A stretch of DNA of 64,000 bases from Alteromonas gilva (GTDB lineage Bacteria; Pseudomonadota; Gammaproteobacteria; Enterobacterales; Alteromonadaceae), in assembly GCF_028595265.1 (NCBI RefSeq), contig NZ_JAQQXP010000001.1, forward strand, positions 1-64,000, given 5' to 3'. Positions 7,455 to 15,829 of this stretch are shown here, one piece after another (position 1 is the first letter of the stretch; each line of letters starts with the position of its first letter). A model generated the notes under the pieces. It was not told the origin of the DNA and ran no database searches. It was given only the letters and a program-made list of their open reading frames with translations. Position numbers and translations under genes: made by a program.

Positions 7455-8531
7455 TTAAGGCTGGGCCACTATATTGCCGCTTCTGACCATTTCACTGGCC
7501 CGGGTTATAATGCCGTAGCTGGCCCGGCTAAATGTACTGAATATCACCAGCTCCCCTACCTTAATAGCGGGCTGCCGGAACGTTGAACTGCTGTCAAAAA
7601 TAGTCAGAAGCGAATTATTTTCGCTGGCGTACTCAGGGCTTTCACCATCGATAATCGTTGGCCCCTGTTGATAGATCCCCATCACAGTACCGGCGCTGAC
7701 CTGCGCTGCACCCAGGTCAACAATGACAATGTCGTGTTTACCCAGTAACTCGTGTTGATGCAGGCTGCCAACAATAAACGACCGCTGAGACTGAGTGGCC
7801 GCCACCAGTGCCATGTCGGCACCCGATTTAGGCTCAGTATCCAGCAGTTTGTCACCTCGCTTGGCCTCGGCGTTAGAGCCGGCAATTTTTACCAGCCATT
7901 CGCCTTCGGCGCTTGCTTCCACCATCGTGGCATCGGCAATGTGATGCACCTGAATACCCAACACATTGCCGTCGAGATCCGTAATTGTAGATTGCTTACG
8001 AATAACCCGATACTGATCGTTAGCACGGTCGTTACGCCGACTCATGACCAGATCATCACTGGCAAAGAGCATGGATGCCTTTTTATTGCCCAGCAAGTGA
8101 GGCAAGTTGTCATAGCTGCCGGGGTCGATAATTTCATGCTGCTGTATATAGGGCGCTATTGCTGACCAGGGAAGCAGATTAATCGGGTTTAGTGATTTGA
8201 CTGTTCGTTCGGCATCAGGGGTCAGCGTTACGCGGTTTTTTTTGCTGGTCACTTCAAGCACCGGTTCACCGTCAATAAAACGAAGCGTCAGGACATTGCC
8301 CGGATAGATAAGATGAGGATTAATAATCTGGGTATTATTGCGCCATAACTCGGGCCACAGCCAGGGCTTATCCAGGAACATACCGGCAATGTCCCAAAGC
8401 GTATCGTTTTTCTTTACCGTATACTGAGTTGGCGCATCGGGTTTAATTTCCAGCCCCTGTGCCAGTCCGGCAGTCAGGCCAAGTATTAAACCGGCGCATA
8501 ACGCGGCCCATTTTTTGATTTGTTTTACCAT
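7455..8531 (-). CDS. LysM domain protein, secreted
   Basis: About 358 residues from the ATG at 8531, which has a GAGGGGG ribosome site; the open frame extends 20 codons further but without such a site. A signal peptide (about residues 1-27, ending AQG) is followed by a single LysM domain (YTVKKNDTLWDIAGMFL...INPHLIYPGN), which binds peptidoglycan. The remaining 260 residues have no domain I can name but match the long LysM protein commonly found upstream of dprA in gammaproteobacteria. Likely periplasmic. It is divergent from def across 200 bp, and 41 bp separate it from dprA, so co-transcription is likely. Confidence 0.9.
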   Translation of the reverse strand: MVKQIKKWAALCAGLILGLTAGLAQGLEIKPDAPTQYTVKKNDTLWDIAGMFLDKPWLWPELWRNNTQIINPHLIYPGNVLTLRFIDGEPVLEVTSKKNRVTLTPDAERTVKSLNPINLLPWSAIAPYIQQHEIIDPGSYDNLPHLLGNKKASMLFASDDLVMSRRNDRANDQYRVIRKQSTITDLDGNVLGIQVHHIADATMVEASAEGEWLVKIAGSNAEAKRGDKLLDTEPKSGADMALVAATQSQRSFIVGSLHQHELLGKHDIVIVDLGAAQVSAGTVMGIYQQGPTIIDGESPEYASENNSLLTIFDSSSTFRQPAIKVGELVIFSTFSRASYGIITRASEMVRSGNIVAQP

Positions 8532-8733
8532 TATTCCCCCTCGCCAAAATACCAGAGCAAGCCAGCACCTTGTTGTATTATTAGCGCACAATCCCCAATT
8601 AATCAGTATAGAAACGATTAATACTGCACGAAAAGGTGCTTTAAGCTAGAATACGTGGTGTTGATGGCAGTTAAATAGCGTCATCAACGTTAGGGTATAG
8701 TTATTAATACAGAAAGAGTGTAAATATCGACAA

Positions 8734-9243
8734 ATGGCAATTTTAGACGTATTACGATTTCCAGACGAACGTCTTCGTACCGTGGCTAAACCTGTAGAGG
8801 AAGTTAACAGCGAAGTAAAACAGCTCGTCGCCGACATGTTTGAAACCATGCGCGAAGAAAACGGTATTGGCCTGGCCGCAACACAGGTAGACCGTCATGT
8901 GCGCCTGGTGGTTATGGATGTTTCTGAAGAGCAGAACCAACCCCGTGTGTTTATTAATCCGGAAATTGTCAGCAAGGAAGGCTCTACTATCAGCGAAGAA
9001 GGCTGTTTGTCGGTGCCGGGTAACTATGCCAAAGTTGATCGTGCAGAGAGAGTCACAGTAACCGCCCTTAATGGCGATGGCGAACCCTACGAACTGACGG
9101 CCGATGGCTTATTAGCAATCTGTATTCAACACGAATTAGACCACCTGAACGGTACGTTATTTGTCGATTATTTATCGCCGTTAAAGCGCCAGCGCATTCG
9201 CAAAAAGTTAGAGAAAGAAGCTCGCCTGGCCGCGAAAGCCTAA
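8734..9243 (+). CDS. def: peptide deformylase
   Basis: 169 residues, as in E. coli. It removes the formyl group from nascent N-terminal methionine. All three active-site motifs are intact: GIGLAATQ near 46-53, EGCLSVP near 89-95 with the metal-ligand Cys, and QHELDHLNG near 131-139 with the two His ligands and catalytic Glu. First gene of the def-fmt-rsmB-trkA operon; fmt follows after 10 bases. Confidence 0.98.
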   Translation: MAILDVLRFPDERLRTVAKPVEEVNSEVKQLVADMFETMREENGIGLAATQVDRHVRLVVMDVSEEQNQPRVFINPEIVSKEGSTISEEGCLSVPGNYAKVDRAERVTVTALNGDGEPYELTADGLLAICIQHELDHLNGTLFVDYLSPLKRQRIRKKLEKEARLAAKA

Positions 9244-9253
9244 GAAGGTATCA

Positions 9254-10210
9254 GTGACTAAACCTCTTAATATTGTTTTTGCGGGCACGCCAGACTTCGC
9301 GGCCACACATTTACAAAAACTGCTCGACAGTCAGCACCAGGTAGTGGCTGTCTATACACAACCGGATCGTCCTGCCGGACGGGGCAAAAAACTTATGCCC
9401 AGTGCCACCAAGCAAGTGGCGGTAGAGCATAACATTCCGGTTTACCAACCTGCCTCACTTAAAGACAGCGACGCCCAACAACAACTCGCCGCATTGCAAC
9501 CCGATATTATGGTGGTAGTGGCATACGGTTTGTTACTTCCAGCAGCCGTGCTGGCGATACCCGCGCATGGTTGTATTAATGTGCATGGCTCTATCTTGCC
9601 ACGCTGGCGCGGCGCCGCGCCTATTCAGCGCAGTCTGTGGGCCGGTGATACGGAAACCGGCGTAACCATTATGCAAATGGACGAAGGCCTTGATACCGGT
9701 GATATGTTACATATCAGTAAGCTGCCCATCACGGCCGATGACACCAGTGCCACGCTTTATGCCAAACTTGCCAGCAGTGGCCCTGAGGCACTGGTGCATG
9801 TACTGGATAATCTGCATAGCCTGCGCGCTGAAAAACAAAACGACGCCGAGGCTACCTATGCCAAAAAGCTCAGCAAAGAAGAAGCGTTTTTGGATTGGCA
9901 GCAGTCAGCACAACAGTTAAGCCGCAATGTTCGCGCGTTTAACCCCTGGCCAGTATGCTGGAGTCAGGTGAAGGATAAAAACATCAAGGTATGGCAGGCA
10001 TCAGCCATGAGTACCCCAGCCACAGACGCTGTCCCTGGCACCATATTAGCCGCCGATAAAAACGGTATAGTGGTAGCCACCAGTGACGGCGCGTTATGCA
10101 TAGAAAAACTGCAGTTGCCGGGCAAAAAGCCGATGGCAGTACAAGATGTACTAAACGGTCATCAGGACTGGTTTGCCGTGGGCAGTGTGCTGCCCGGCGA
10201 GCCGGTATAG
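9254..10210 (+). CDS. fmt: methionyl-tRNA formyltransferase
   Basis: 318 residues, starting with GTG at 9254. It formylates initiator Met-tRNA using 10-formyl-tetrahydrofolate. The formyltransferase domain shows FAGTPDFAA at the N terminus, QPDRPAGRGKK in the loop that contacts tRNA, and the catalytic stretch HGSILPRWRGAAPIQ near 110-124; the C-terminal OB-like domain follows after residue 205. Acts opposite to the preceding deformylase. Five bases separate its stop from rsmB. Confidence 0.98.
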   Translation: MTKPLNIVFAGTPDFAATHLQKLLDSQHQVVAVYTQPDRPAGRGKKLMPSATKQVAVEHNIPVYQPASLKDSDAQQQLAALQPDIMVVVAYGLLLPAAVLAIPAHGCINVHGSILPRWRGAAPIQRSLWAGDTETGVTIMQMDEGLDTGDMLHISKLPITADDTSATLYAKLASSGPEALVHVLDNLHSLRAEKQNDAEATYAKKLSKEEAFLDWQQSAQQLSRNVRAFNPWPVCWSQVKDKNIKVWQASAMSTPATDAVPGTILAADKNGIVVATSDGALCIEKLQLPGKKPMAVQDVLNGHQDWFAVGSVLPGEPV

Positions 10211-10215
10211 CTGCC

Positions 10216-11520
10216 ATGAAACTACCGGCAAAAAGCGATTTAAGAGCGGATACAGCCTGGGTGGTGTTTCAGGTGCTGGAGCTTGGCAAGTCGTCTCGTG
10301 AAGCCCTCGCCCTTGCACAGGCCAGACACAGTAAGCAAGACAGCGCCTGGTTGCAGGAAATGGCAATGGGCGTGTTTCGTCATTTGCCACAACTGCAAAT
10401 CTGGCTCCGGGCGTTACTGGATAAGCCACTGAAAGGGAATAAAAAGATCCTGGAACACCTGATCCTGCTGGGTTTTTACCAGCTGGCCTTCAGCCGTGTC
10501 TCGGATCACGCCGCCGTCTCGGCAACCGTAAACGCCGCCGATGCACTTGGCGGGGTTGGTCTTAAAGGGCTGGTCAACGCGATACTACGTAATTTTCAGC
10601 GTCAGCAAATGGCCAGTAACACCAGCGACGACGCCATTATTCAGTCAGGCTTACCCAAGTGGCTGTATAAGCGACTGCATGCAGCCTACCCCACGCAGAT
10701 TGATGCGATTGTTGACGCCATGAACACGCCAGCCCCCGTATGGCTGCGCATTAACCGTCAACGCAGCAGTTTGGATGAATACTGCAGCGCACTCACGGCG
10801 CGCGATATTCCTTTTACCCTCAGCGCCGAACACCCGGATGCCGTGATACTTTCGCAGCGATTACCAATTACCTCACTGCCCGGCTATGCAGAGGGCTGGT
10901 TCAGCGTACAGGATGGTGCCGCTCAGCTCGCCGCGCCGTTGCTTAACCTCCGCGCCAACCAGCGCGTCCTCGACTGCTGCGCTGCACCGGGTGGAAAGTC
11001 AACGCATATGCTGGAAACAGAGCCGGCTCTGGACAAGCTGATAGCGCTGGACAATGAATCTGCCCGTTTAACCCGCATGAGTGAAAACATGGCGCGCCTG
11101 CAACTCAGTGCTGAGTTGGTGTGCGCCGACGCTGCAGATACCCGCAGCTGGTGGGATGGCAATCAGTTTGATCGGATTTTATTAGACGCGCCCTGCTCTG
11201 CAACTGGCGTGATTCGCCGGCATCCGGATATACGATGGCTGCGTAAAGCGAGCGATATCGAAGCGCTGCAGACATTGCAATACCGCATTTTGGAAAACCT
11301 GTGGCCAACACTCAAATCCGGCGGCGTGTTAGTTTATGCCACTTGCTCGGTGCTGCCGGTAGAAAACACTGCGCAGATCGCGCGCTTTCTGAGTGAGCAC
11401 AGCGATGCATCATTATTAAAGATGGATTCACAAGAAACCGCCGAACAGCCCGGCCGGCAAATATTACCCGGCGAGCAACAAATGGATGGTTTCTATTATG
11501 CGAGACTGCTAAAGTCTTAA
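10216..11520 (+). CDS. rsmB: 16S rRNA (cytosine-967-C5)-methyltransferase
   Basis: 434 residues from the ATG at 10216 (the frame is open further upstream inside fmt, but the family starts here). The N-terminal 140 residues are the NusB-like RNA-binding domain; the methyltransferase follows with the SAM motif CCAAPGGKSTHMLE, then DAPCSATGVIRRHPDI and YATCSVLPVENT, the two cysteines used by m5C methyltransferases. It modifies C967 of 16S rRNA. Third gene of the operon. Confidence 0.97.
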   Translation: MKLPAKSDLRADTAWVVFQVLELGKSSREALALAQARHSKQDSAWLQEMAMGVFRHLPQLQIWLRALLDKPLKGNKKILEHLILLGFYQLAFSRVSDHAAVSATVNAADALGGVGLKGLVNAILRNFQRQQMASNTSDDAIIQSGLPKWLYKRLHAAYPTQIDAIVDAMNTPAPVWLRINRQRSSLDEYCSALTARDIPFTLSAEHPDAVILSQRLPITSLPGYAEGWFSVQDGAAQLAAPLLNLRANQRVLDCCAAPGGKSTHMLETEPALDKLIALDNESARLTRMSENMARLQLSAELVCADAADTRSWWDGNQFDRILLDAPCSATGVIRRHPDIRWLRKASDIEALQTLQYRILENLWPTLKSGGVLVYATCSVLPVENTAQIARFLSEHSDASLLKMDSQETAEQPGRQILPGEQQMDGFYYARLLKS

Positions 11521-11553
11521 AAACCAAGATCATAAAGTACTCTAACAACGACG

Positions 11554-12933
11554 ATGAAAATAATCATCCTTGGCGCGGGACAGGTTGGCGGTACACTCGC
11601 TGAGAACCTGGTAGGCGAAAAAAACGAAATCACGGTCATCGATTCTGACCCCACTATTCTGCGTGCATTGCAGGATCGCCTCGATCTGCAGGTGGTTACC
11701 GGTGTGGGTTCGCACCCTGATGTGTTACGAAAAGCCGGTGCCGAGGATGCCGACATGCTGATTGCTGTCACCAATAGTGATGAAAGCAATATGCTGGCCT
11801 GTCAGGTAGCGTACAGTCTGTTTAAAACCCCCACCAAGATAGCCCGTGTCCGTTCAGAGCAATACATTATCTACCAGGAGCAACTGTACAAACAGCAGGA
11901 TATTCCGGTTGATCATATTATTGCCCCGGAACAACTCGTTACCCAGGCCATCAAACGATTAATTGATTATCCCGGCGCCTTGCAGGTGGTTGAATTTGCC
12001 GATGGCCAGGCTAGCCTGGTTGCCGTTAAGGCCTATTATGGTGGGCTGCTGGTAGGTCACGCCTTATCGGCGCTCAAAGAACATATGCCCAACGTGGAAA
12101 CCCGCGTGGCGGCAATATATCGACGTGGACGACCAATCAGACCACTGGGCACAACCGTTATAGAAGCCGACGACGAAGTGTTTTTTATTGCTGCCACTAA
12201 GCATATTCGTGCCGTAATGAGCGAACTTCAAAAGCTGGAGTCCAGTTATAAACGTATCATGATTGCCGGTGGTGGCCTGATTGGCGCAGGACTTGCCAAA
12301 CGATTAGAGCACAGCCATAACGTTAAGCTCATAGAATACAGCCCGGAACGCGCGCAGTATTTATCTGCCCATTTGGATAAAACCATTGTATTTAGCGGCG
12401 ATGCCTCGGATTCAGACTTACTGAGCGAAGAAGGCGTAGAGCAGGTCGATGCGTTTATTGCGGTAACCAACGATGACGAAGCCAATATCATGTCGGCCAT
12501 GCTGGCAAAACGCATGGGCGCTCAAAAAGCCATGGTGCTTATTCAGCGCAGCGCGTATGTCGATTTGGTACAGGGCGGTGAAATTGACATCGCTTTTTCT
12601 CCGCAGCAAGCAACGATATCGGCGTTACTAACGCACGTTCGCCGGGGGGATATAGTTAATGTGTACTCACTTCGCCGTGGGGCAGCGGAAGCTATAGAGG
12701 CAATCGCGCATGGCGACAAAAACACATCGAAAGTGGTAGGCCGGGAAATTGGCGATATTAAACTACCGCCGGGCACCACCATAGGCGCTATTGTACGTGA
12801 AGAACAAGTGATCATTGCTCACAGCGATACCATGATAGAAGCCAATGACCATGTCATATTGTTTTTGGTCGACAAAAAATATATCAGCGATGTTGAGCGT
12901 CTCTTCCAACCCAGTGCTTTTTTCTTTGGCTAA
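11554..12933 (+). CDS. trkA: Trk potassium uptake regulatory subunit TrkA
   Basis: 459 residues (E. coli 458). The peripheral NAD(H)-binding subunit gates the TrkH channel. Two tandem RCK repeats are visible, each with a Rossmann fold: IILGAGQVGGTLAENL at the N terminus and IMIAGGGLIGAGLAKRL near 233-249, each followed by a TrkA-C domain. Last gene of def-fmt-rsmB-trkA, as in E. coli. Its channel partner trkH lies immediately downstream but on the other strand. Confidence 0.97.
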   Translation: MKIIILGAGQVGGTLAENLVGEKNEITVIDSDPTILRALQDRLDLQVVTGVGSHPDVLRKAGAEDADMLIAVTNSDESNMLACQVAYSLFKTPTKIARVRSEQYIIYQEQLYKQQDIPVDHIIAPEQLVTQAIKRLIDYPGALQVVEFADGQASLVAVKAYYGGLLVGHALSALKEHMPNVETRVAAIYRRGRPIRPLGTTVIEADDEVFFIAATKHIRAVMSELQKLESSYKRIMIAGGGLIGAGLAKRLEHSHNVKLIEYSPERAQYLSAHLDKTIVFSGDASDSDLLSEEGVEQVDAFIAVTNDDEANIMSAMLAKRMGAQKAMVLIQRSAYVDLVQGGEIDIAFSPQQATISALLTHVRRGDIVNVYSLRRGAAEAIEAIAHGDKNTSKVVGREIGDIKLPPGTTIGAIVREEQVIIAHSDTMIEANDHVILFLVDKKYISDVERLFQPSAFFFG

Positions 12934-12956
12934 GGGCTGTTGCCACAAGACGGCGC

Positions 12957-14408
12957 TTAACCACGCCAGAACGTGGGTGAAAACAGCACCAACAGGGAAA
13001 ACACCTCAAGGCGGCCAAACAGCATGGCAGTCACTAACAGCCACTTACCGCCATCACTTACATCAGCGAAGGTGCCAGCCACCGAGCCCAAGCCAGGGCC
13101 TAAGTTATTGAGTGTTGCCGCCGTGGCGGTAAACGCCGTAATGTTGTCCAGGCCAGTCGCAATTAAACCAATCATAATCACAACAAACACAATGGCATAG
13201 GCTGAAAAGAAACCCCATACTGCCTCAACCACCTTATCGGGCATGGCACGTTCGCCCAGCTTAACAGAGTACACCGCTTTAGGGTGGATAAGCCGGTCGA
13301 TTTCACGCCGGCCCTGCAGAAACAGCAAATACACACGAATAACTTTTAAGCCGCCGCCAGTTGAACCCGCGCAACCACCAATAAAACTCGAGAAGATCAG
13401 CAATATTGGCAGAAACGACGGCCAATTAGCGAAATCAGTGGTGGCAAAGCCCGCCGTAGTACTGATTGAAACCGCTTGTATAACGGCCTGATCCAGTGCT
13501 TCTTCGGCGGTACTGTAGTGGCTATGGAAAACCAACACCAGAAAGCATATTAAAATCAGGGTGACCTGAATAAACAAAAAGGCCTTGAGTTCAGGGTCTT
13601 GCCAGTAGCTTTTAATATTGCGCCCACTCGCTGCCGCGTAGTGCAGTGAGAAATTCAGCGCCGCAATCAACAGAAATACCGCACACACCGCATTTACCAC
13701 CGAGCTGTCAAAATAACCGAGGCTGGCATCGTGGGTAGAAAACCCGCCAATGGCGATGGTCGAAAACGCGTGACAAATGGCATCAAACCAGTTCATGCCC
13801 GCCAGCCAGTAAGCCAGGGTGCACGCGGTTGTCAGCGACAAGTAGATATACCACAAGTGTTTGGCCGTATCGGCAATGCGGGGGGTCATTTTGGAATCTT
13901 TTACCGGCCCGGGTGTTTCTGCGCGATAAAGCTGCATGCCCCCTACCCCCAGGATCGGCAGAATTGCCACCGCGAGTACAATGATCCCCATACCGCCAAG
14001 CCACTGCAGCTGCTGACGGTAAAACTGTACCGAGTGAGGCAGAAAGTCGATGCCTTCGATAACGGTAGCCCCCGTCGTCGTCAGCCCTGAAAACGATTCA
14101 AAAAACGCATCGGTAACCGTCATTGACGGTTGCTCAAGCAAAATAAACGGAATAGCACCAAAACTGGCCAGAACAGACCAAAACAGCACAACAATTAAAA
14201 AGCCTTCGCGAGCGCGTAAATCCTGGCGATGATTACGGTTTGGATACCAAAACGCGCAGCCGGTAAGAATGCACATTAAAAACGCTAAAAAGAAGGGTAA
14301 GCCACTACCGTCTTCGTATAGTAGAGAAACGACCGCTGGCGGGATCATAGTTACTGAAAATAACGCAACCAGTAGACCCAAAATACGAATGATAGCGCGA
14401 TAATGCAT
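12957..14408 (-). CDS. trkH: Trk potassium uptake channel TrkH
   Basis: 483 residues, the usual TrkH size. It is an inner-membrane K+ channel of the four-repeat MPM superfamily. Selectivity filter segments can be seen as SGLTTTGATV near 107, a STIAIGGFST segment near 218, STTAGFATTDF near 315 and TLNNLGPGLGSV near 436. Translation at the ATG of 14408 has a poor ribosome site. It converges on trkA with 23 bases between stops, so the two Trk subunits cannot share an mRNA. A 16-bp palindrome lies 44-59 bp upstream of the start. Confidence 0.96.
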   Translation of the reverse strand: MHYRAIIRILGLLVALFSVTMIPPAVVSLLYEDGSGLPFFLAFLMCILTGCAFWYPNRNHRQDLRAREGFLIVVLFWSVLASFGAIPFILLEQPSMTVTDAFFESFSGLTTTGATVIEGIDFLPHSVQFYRQQLQWLGGMGIIVLAVAILPILGVGGMQLYRAETPGPVKDSKMTPRIADTAKHLWYIYLSLTTACTLAYWLAGMNWFDAICHAFSTIAIGGFSTHDASLGYFDSSVVNAVCAVFLLIAALNFSLHYAAASGRNIKSYWQDPELKAFLFIQVTLILICFLVLVFHSHYSTAEEALDQAVIQAVSISTTAGFATTDFANWPSFLPILLIFSSFIGGCAGSTGGGLKVIRVYLLFLQGRREIDRLIHPKAVYSVKLGERAMPDKVVEAVWGFFSAYAIVFVVIMIGLIATGLDNITAFTATAATLNNLGPGLGSVAGTFADVSDGGKWLLVTAMLFGRLEVFSLLVLFSPTFWRG

Positions 14409-14451
14409 TATAGTTTTTAGCTTTTATAAAGAGTGAACAAGTAGTGCATCC

Positions 14452-14467
14452 TTCACTATATAGTGAA
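14452..14467. promoter_or_regulatory. 16-bp perfect palindrome upstream of trkH
   Basis: TTCACTATATAGTGAA is a perfect palindrome in the 102-bp gap between elbB and trkH. Its size and place suit a dimeric regulator's operator for trkH, but no regulator family is recognised from it and it lacks a loop or T-tract expected of a terminator. Confidence 0.35.
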
Positions 14468-14510
14468 AGCGGCATACAACCAAGTTTATACCGCCATGCA
14501 AAACAATTTA

Positions 14511-15164
14511 CTATTGTAGTGCAAATACAGCCTGCACCATTTTATCGATACCTTCACCGACCTCGAGGACGTTTTGTCCGAGCATGTAAGCTGGGGTCGT
14601 CACCAGCTTGGCCTGCTGATCAATGATAACATCGGTAACTTCGCAGCTGCGGTGTGTCACACCGAAGGTTTCCAGGGCTGCAGCCGTCTCCGCATCATTA
14701 CCGATAGTGAGATTCACACCTTCGCCATAAACCCTGGCCGCCAGCGCAGGTGCTATACAAGCGTATGCCGCCGGTTTTTCCGCCGTCGCAAAAGCCTGAC
14801 ACACTGCCAGCACATCAGGGTCAAATTCGCAGTCGGGCCCCTCAAGTGCAAAGGTACAAAGGTTTTTAGCGGCGCCAAAACCACCGGGCAGAATCACTAA
14901 GTCAAATTCGTCAGGCTGACACTGCTCAATAGGTTTTACTTCGCCGCGTGTAATGCGGGCGGCCTCAACGAGTACGTTACGGGTCTCGCCTTCAGCTACT
15001 TCGCCGGTTAAATGATTAATAACGTGCAACTGCGGCTTGTCTGGCGCAAAACACTGAAACTTTCCCCCATGCTTTAGGATGCTGTGCAGGGTTAAAACGG
15101 TTTCCTGTATCTCTGCGCCATCAAAGACGCCGCACCCGCTTAAAATTACCGCTACATTCTTCAT
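14511..15164 (-). CDS. elbB: ElbB/ES1 family glyoxalase III-like protein
   Basis: 217 residues from the ATG at 15164, which has a GGAGG ribosome site; the frame extends 20 codons upstream without one. It is a DJ-1/PfpI-superfamily protein: MKNVAVILSGCGVFDGAEIQE at the N terminus (ends only quoted in part by family), LVILPGGFGAAKNL near 86-99, and VCQAF with a nucleophile-type Cys near 121. E. coli ElbB has weak glyoxalase activity and an unclear link to isoprenoid synthesis. The gene stands alone or leads trkH. Confidence 0.93.
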   Translation of the reverse strand: MKNVAVILSGCGVFDGAEIQETVLTLHSILKHGGKFQCFAPDKPQLHVINHLTGEVAEGETRNVLVEAARITRGEVKPIEQCQPDEFDLVILPGGFGAAKNLCTFALEGPDCEFDPDVLAVCQAFATAEKPAAYACIAPALAARVYGEGVNLTIGNDAETAAALETFGVTHRSCEVTDVIIDQQAKLVTTPAYMLGQNVLEVGEGIDKMVQAVFALQ

Positions 15165-15829
15165 GATCATGCCTCCATACGCTGTCATTTGTGACTTATG
15201 CAATTTGATTTTTAGAAAAGCCAAAAACCAATAAAAATTTTATCAACCAATACTATGATTTCTTCAGGTATATGCTAAATTAATCGCTTAACCATTTTTA
15301 GCTTAATTATTAGACAGCTTGGTTATCCACAATATTATATGGAAATAAGAAAGTAGAACAGGGTCTGCAACACTTTTATTTTTCTTATATATTTCAATGA
15401 TATGCTTGTAAACACAGTGACAAGCATGATCCCGGTTTAAAATTATTTGATCACATTAGATCACAAAGTTATCCACAACTTTGATCGCCCTCTGTTTGTC
15501 TGAAAAACCAACATTAATCTGAACACGCTGTTAGCCTGATCCCCATGCAGACAAAGGGTTTTGAGCTGTCTCAACGAACTGTATTCAGGCCCCGGATTTG
15601 ACTTAATTGGCGATCTGAAGCGCAACGTAAACGACAAAAAACAAACACACCGGCCAACACAAATTGCACATTGGGATCAAACCTGATGATCAGGTCATAA
15701 TTTCCCTGAACTGTTGCACCCGTCACGTTAAACGAGCGGATATCGCGCTGTTGCGCACTCCAGCAGTAGCCATCCAATGTGGTGTATGGCATGCTTCGCA
15801 CCAGACTTTTGTAAAAGAAGATTTTAATC
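15165..15829. other. 665-bp intergenic region upstream of polA with DnaA boxes and GATC sites
   Basis: No convincing gene. Two perfect DnaA boxes (TTATCCACA) lie at 15323-15331 and 15469-15477. The second is inside an inverted repeat, CAAAGTT (15464-15470) and AACTTTG (15477-15483). Eight GATC sites occur between 15428 and 15690, about eight times chance. The left part (15225-15420) is very AT-rich. An 87-codon frame on the minus strand (15571-15831) is probably chance. The pattern suggests DnaA-linked control of polA or a DnaA-binding locus. Confidence 0.5.
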
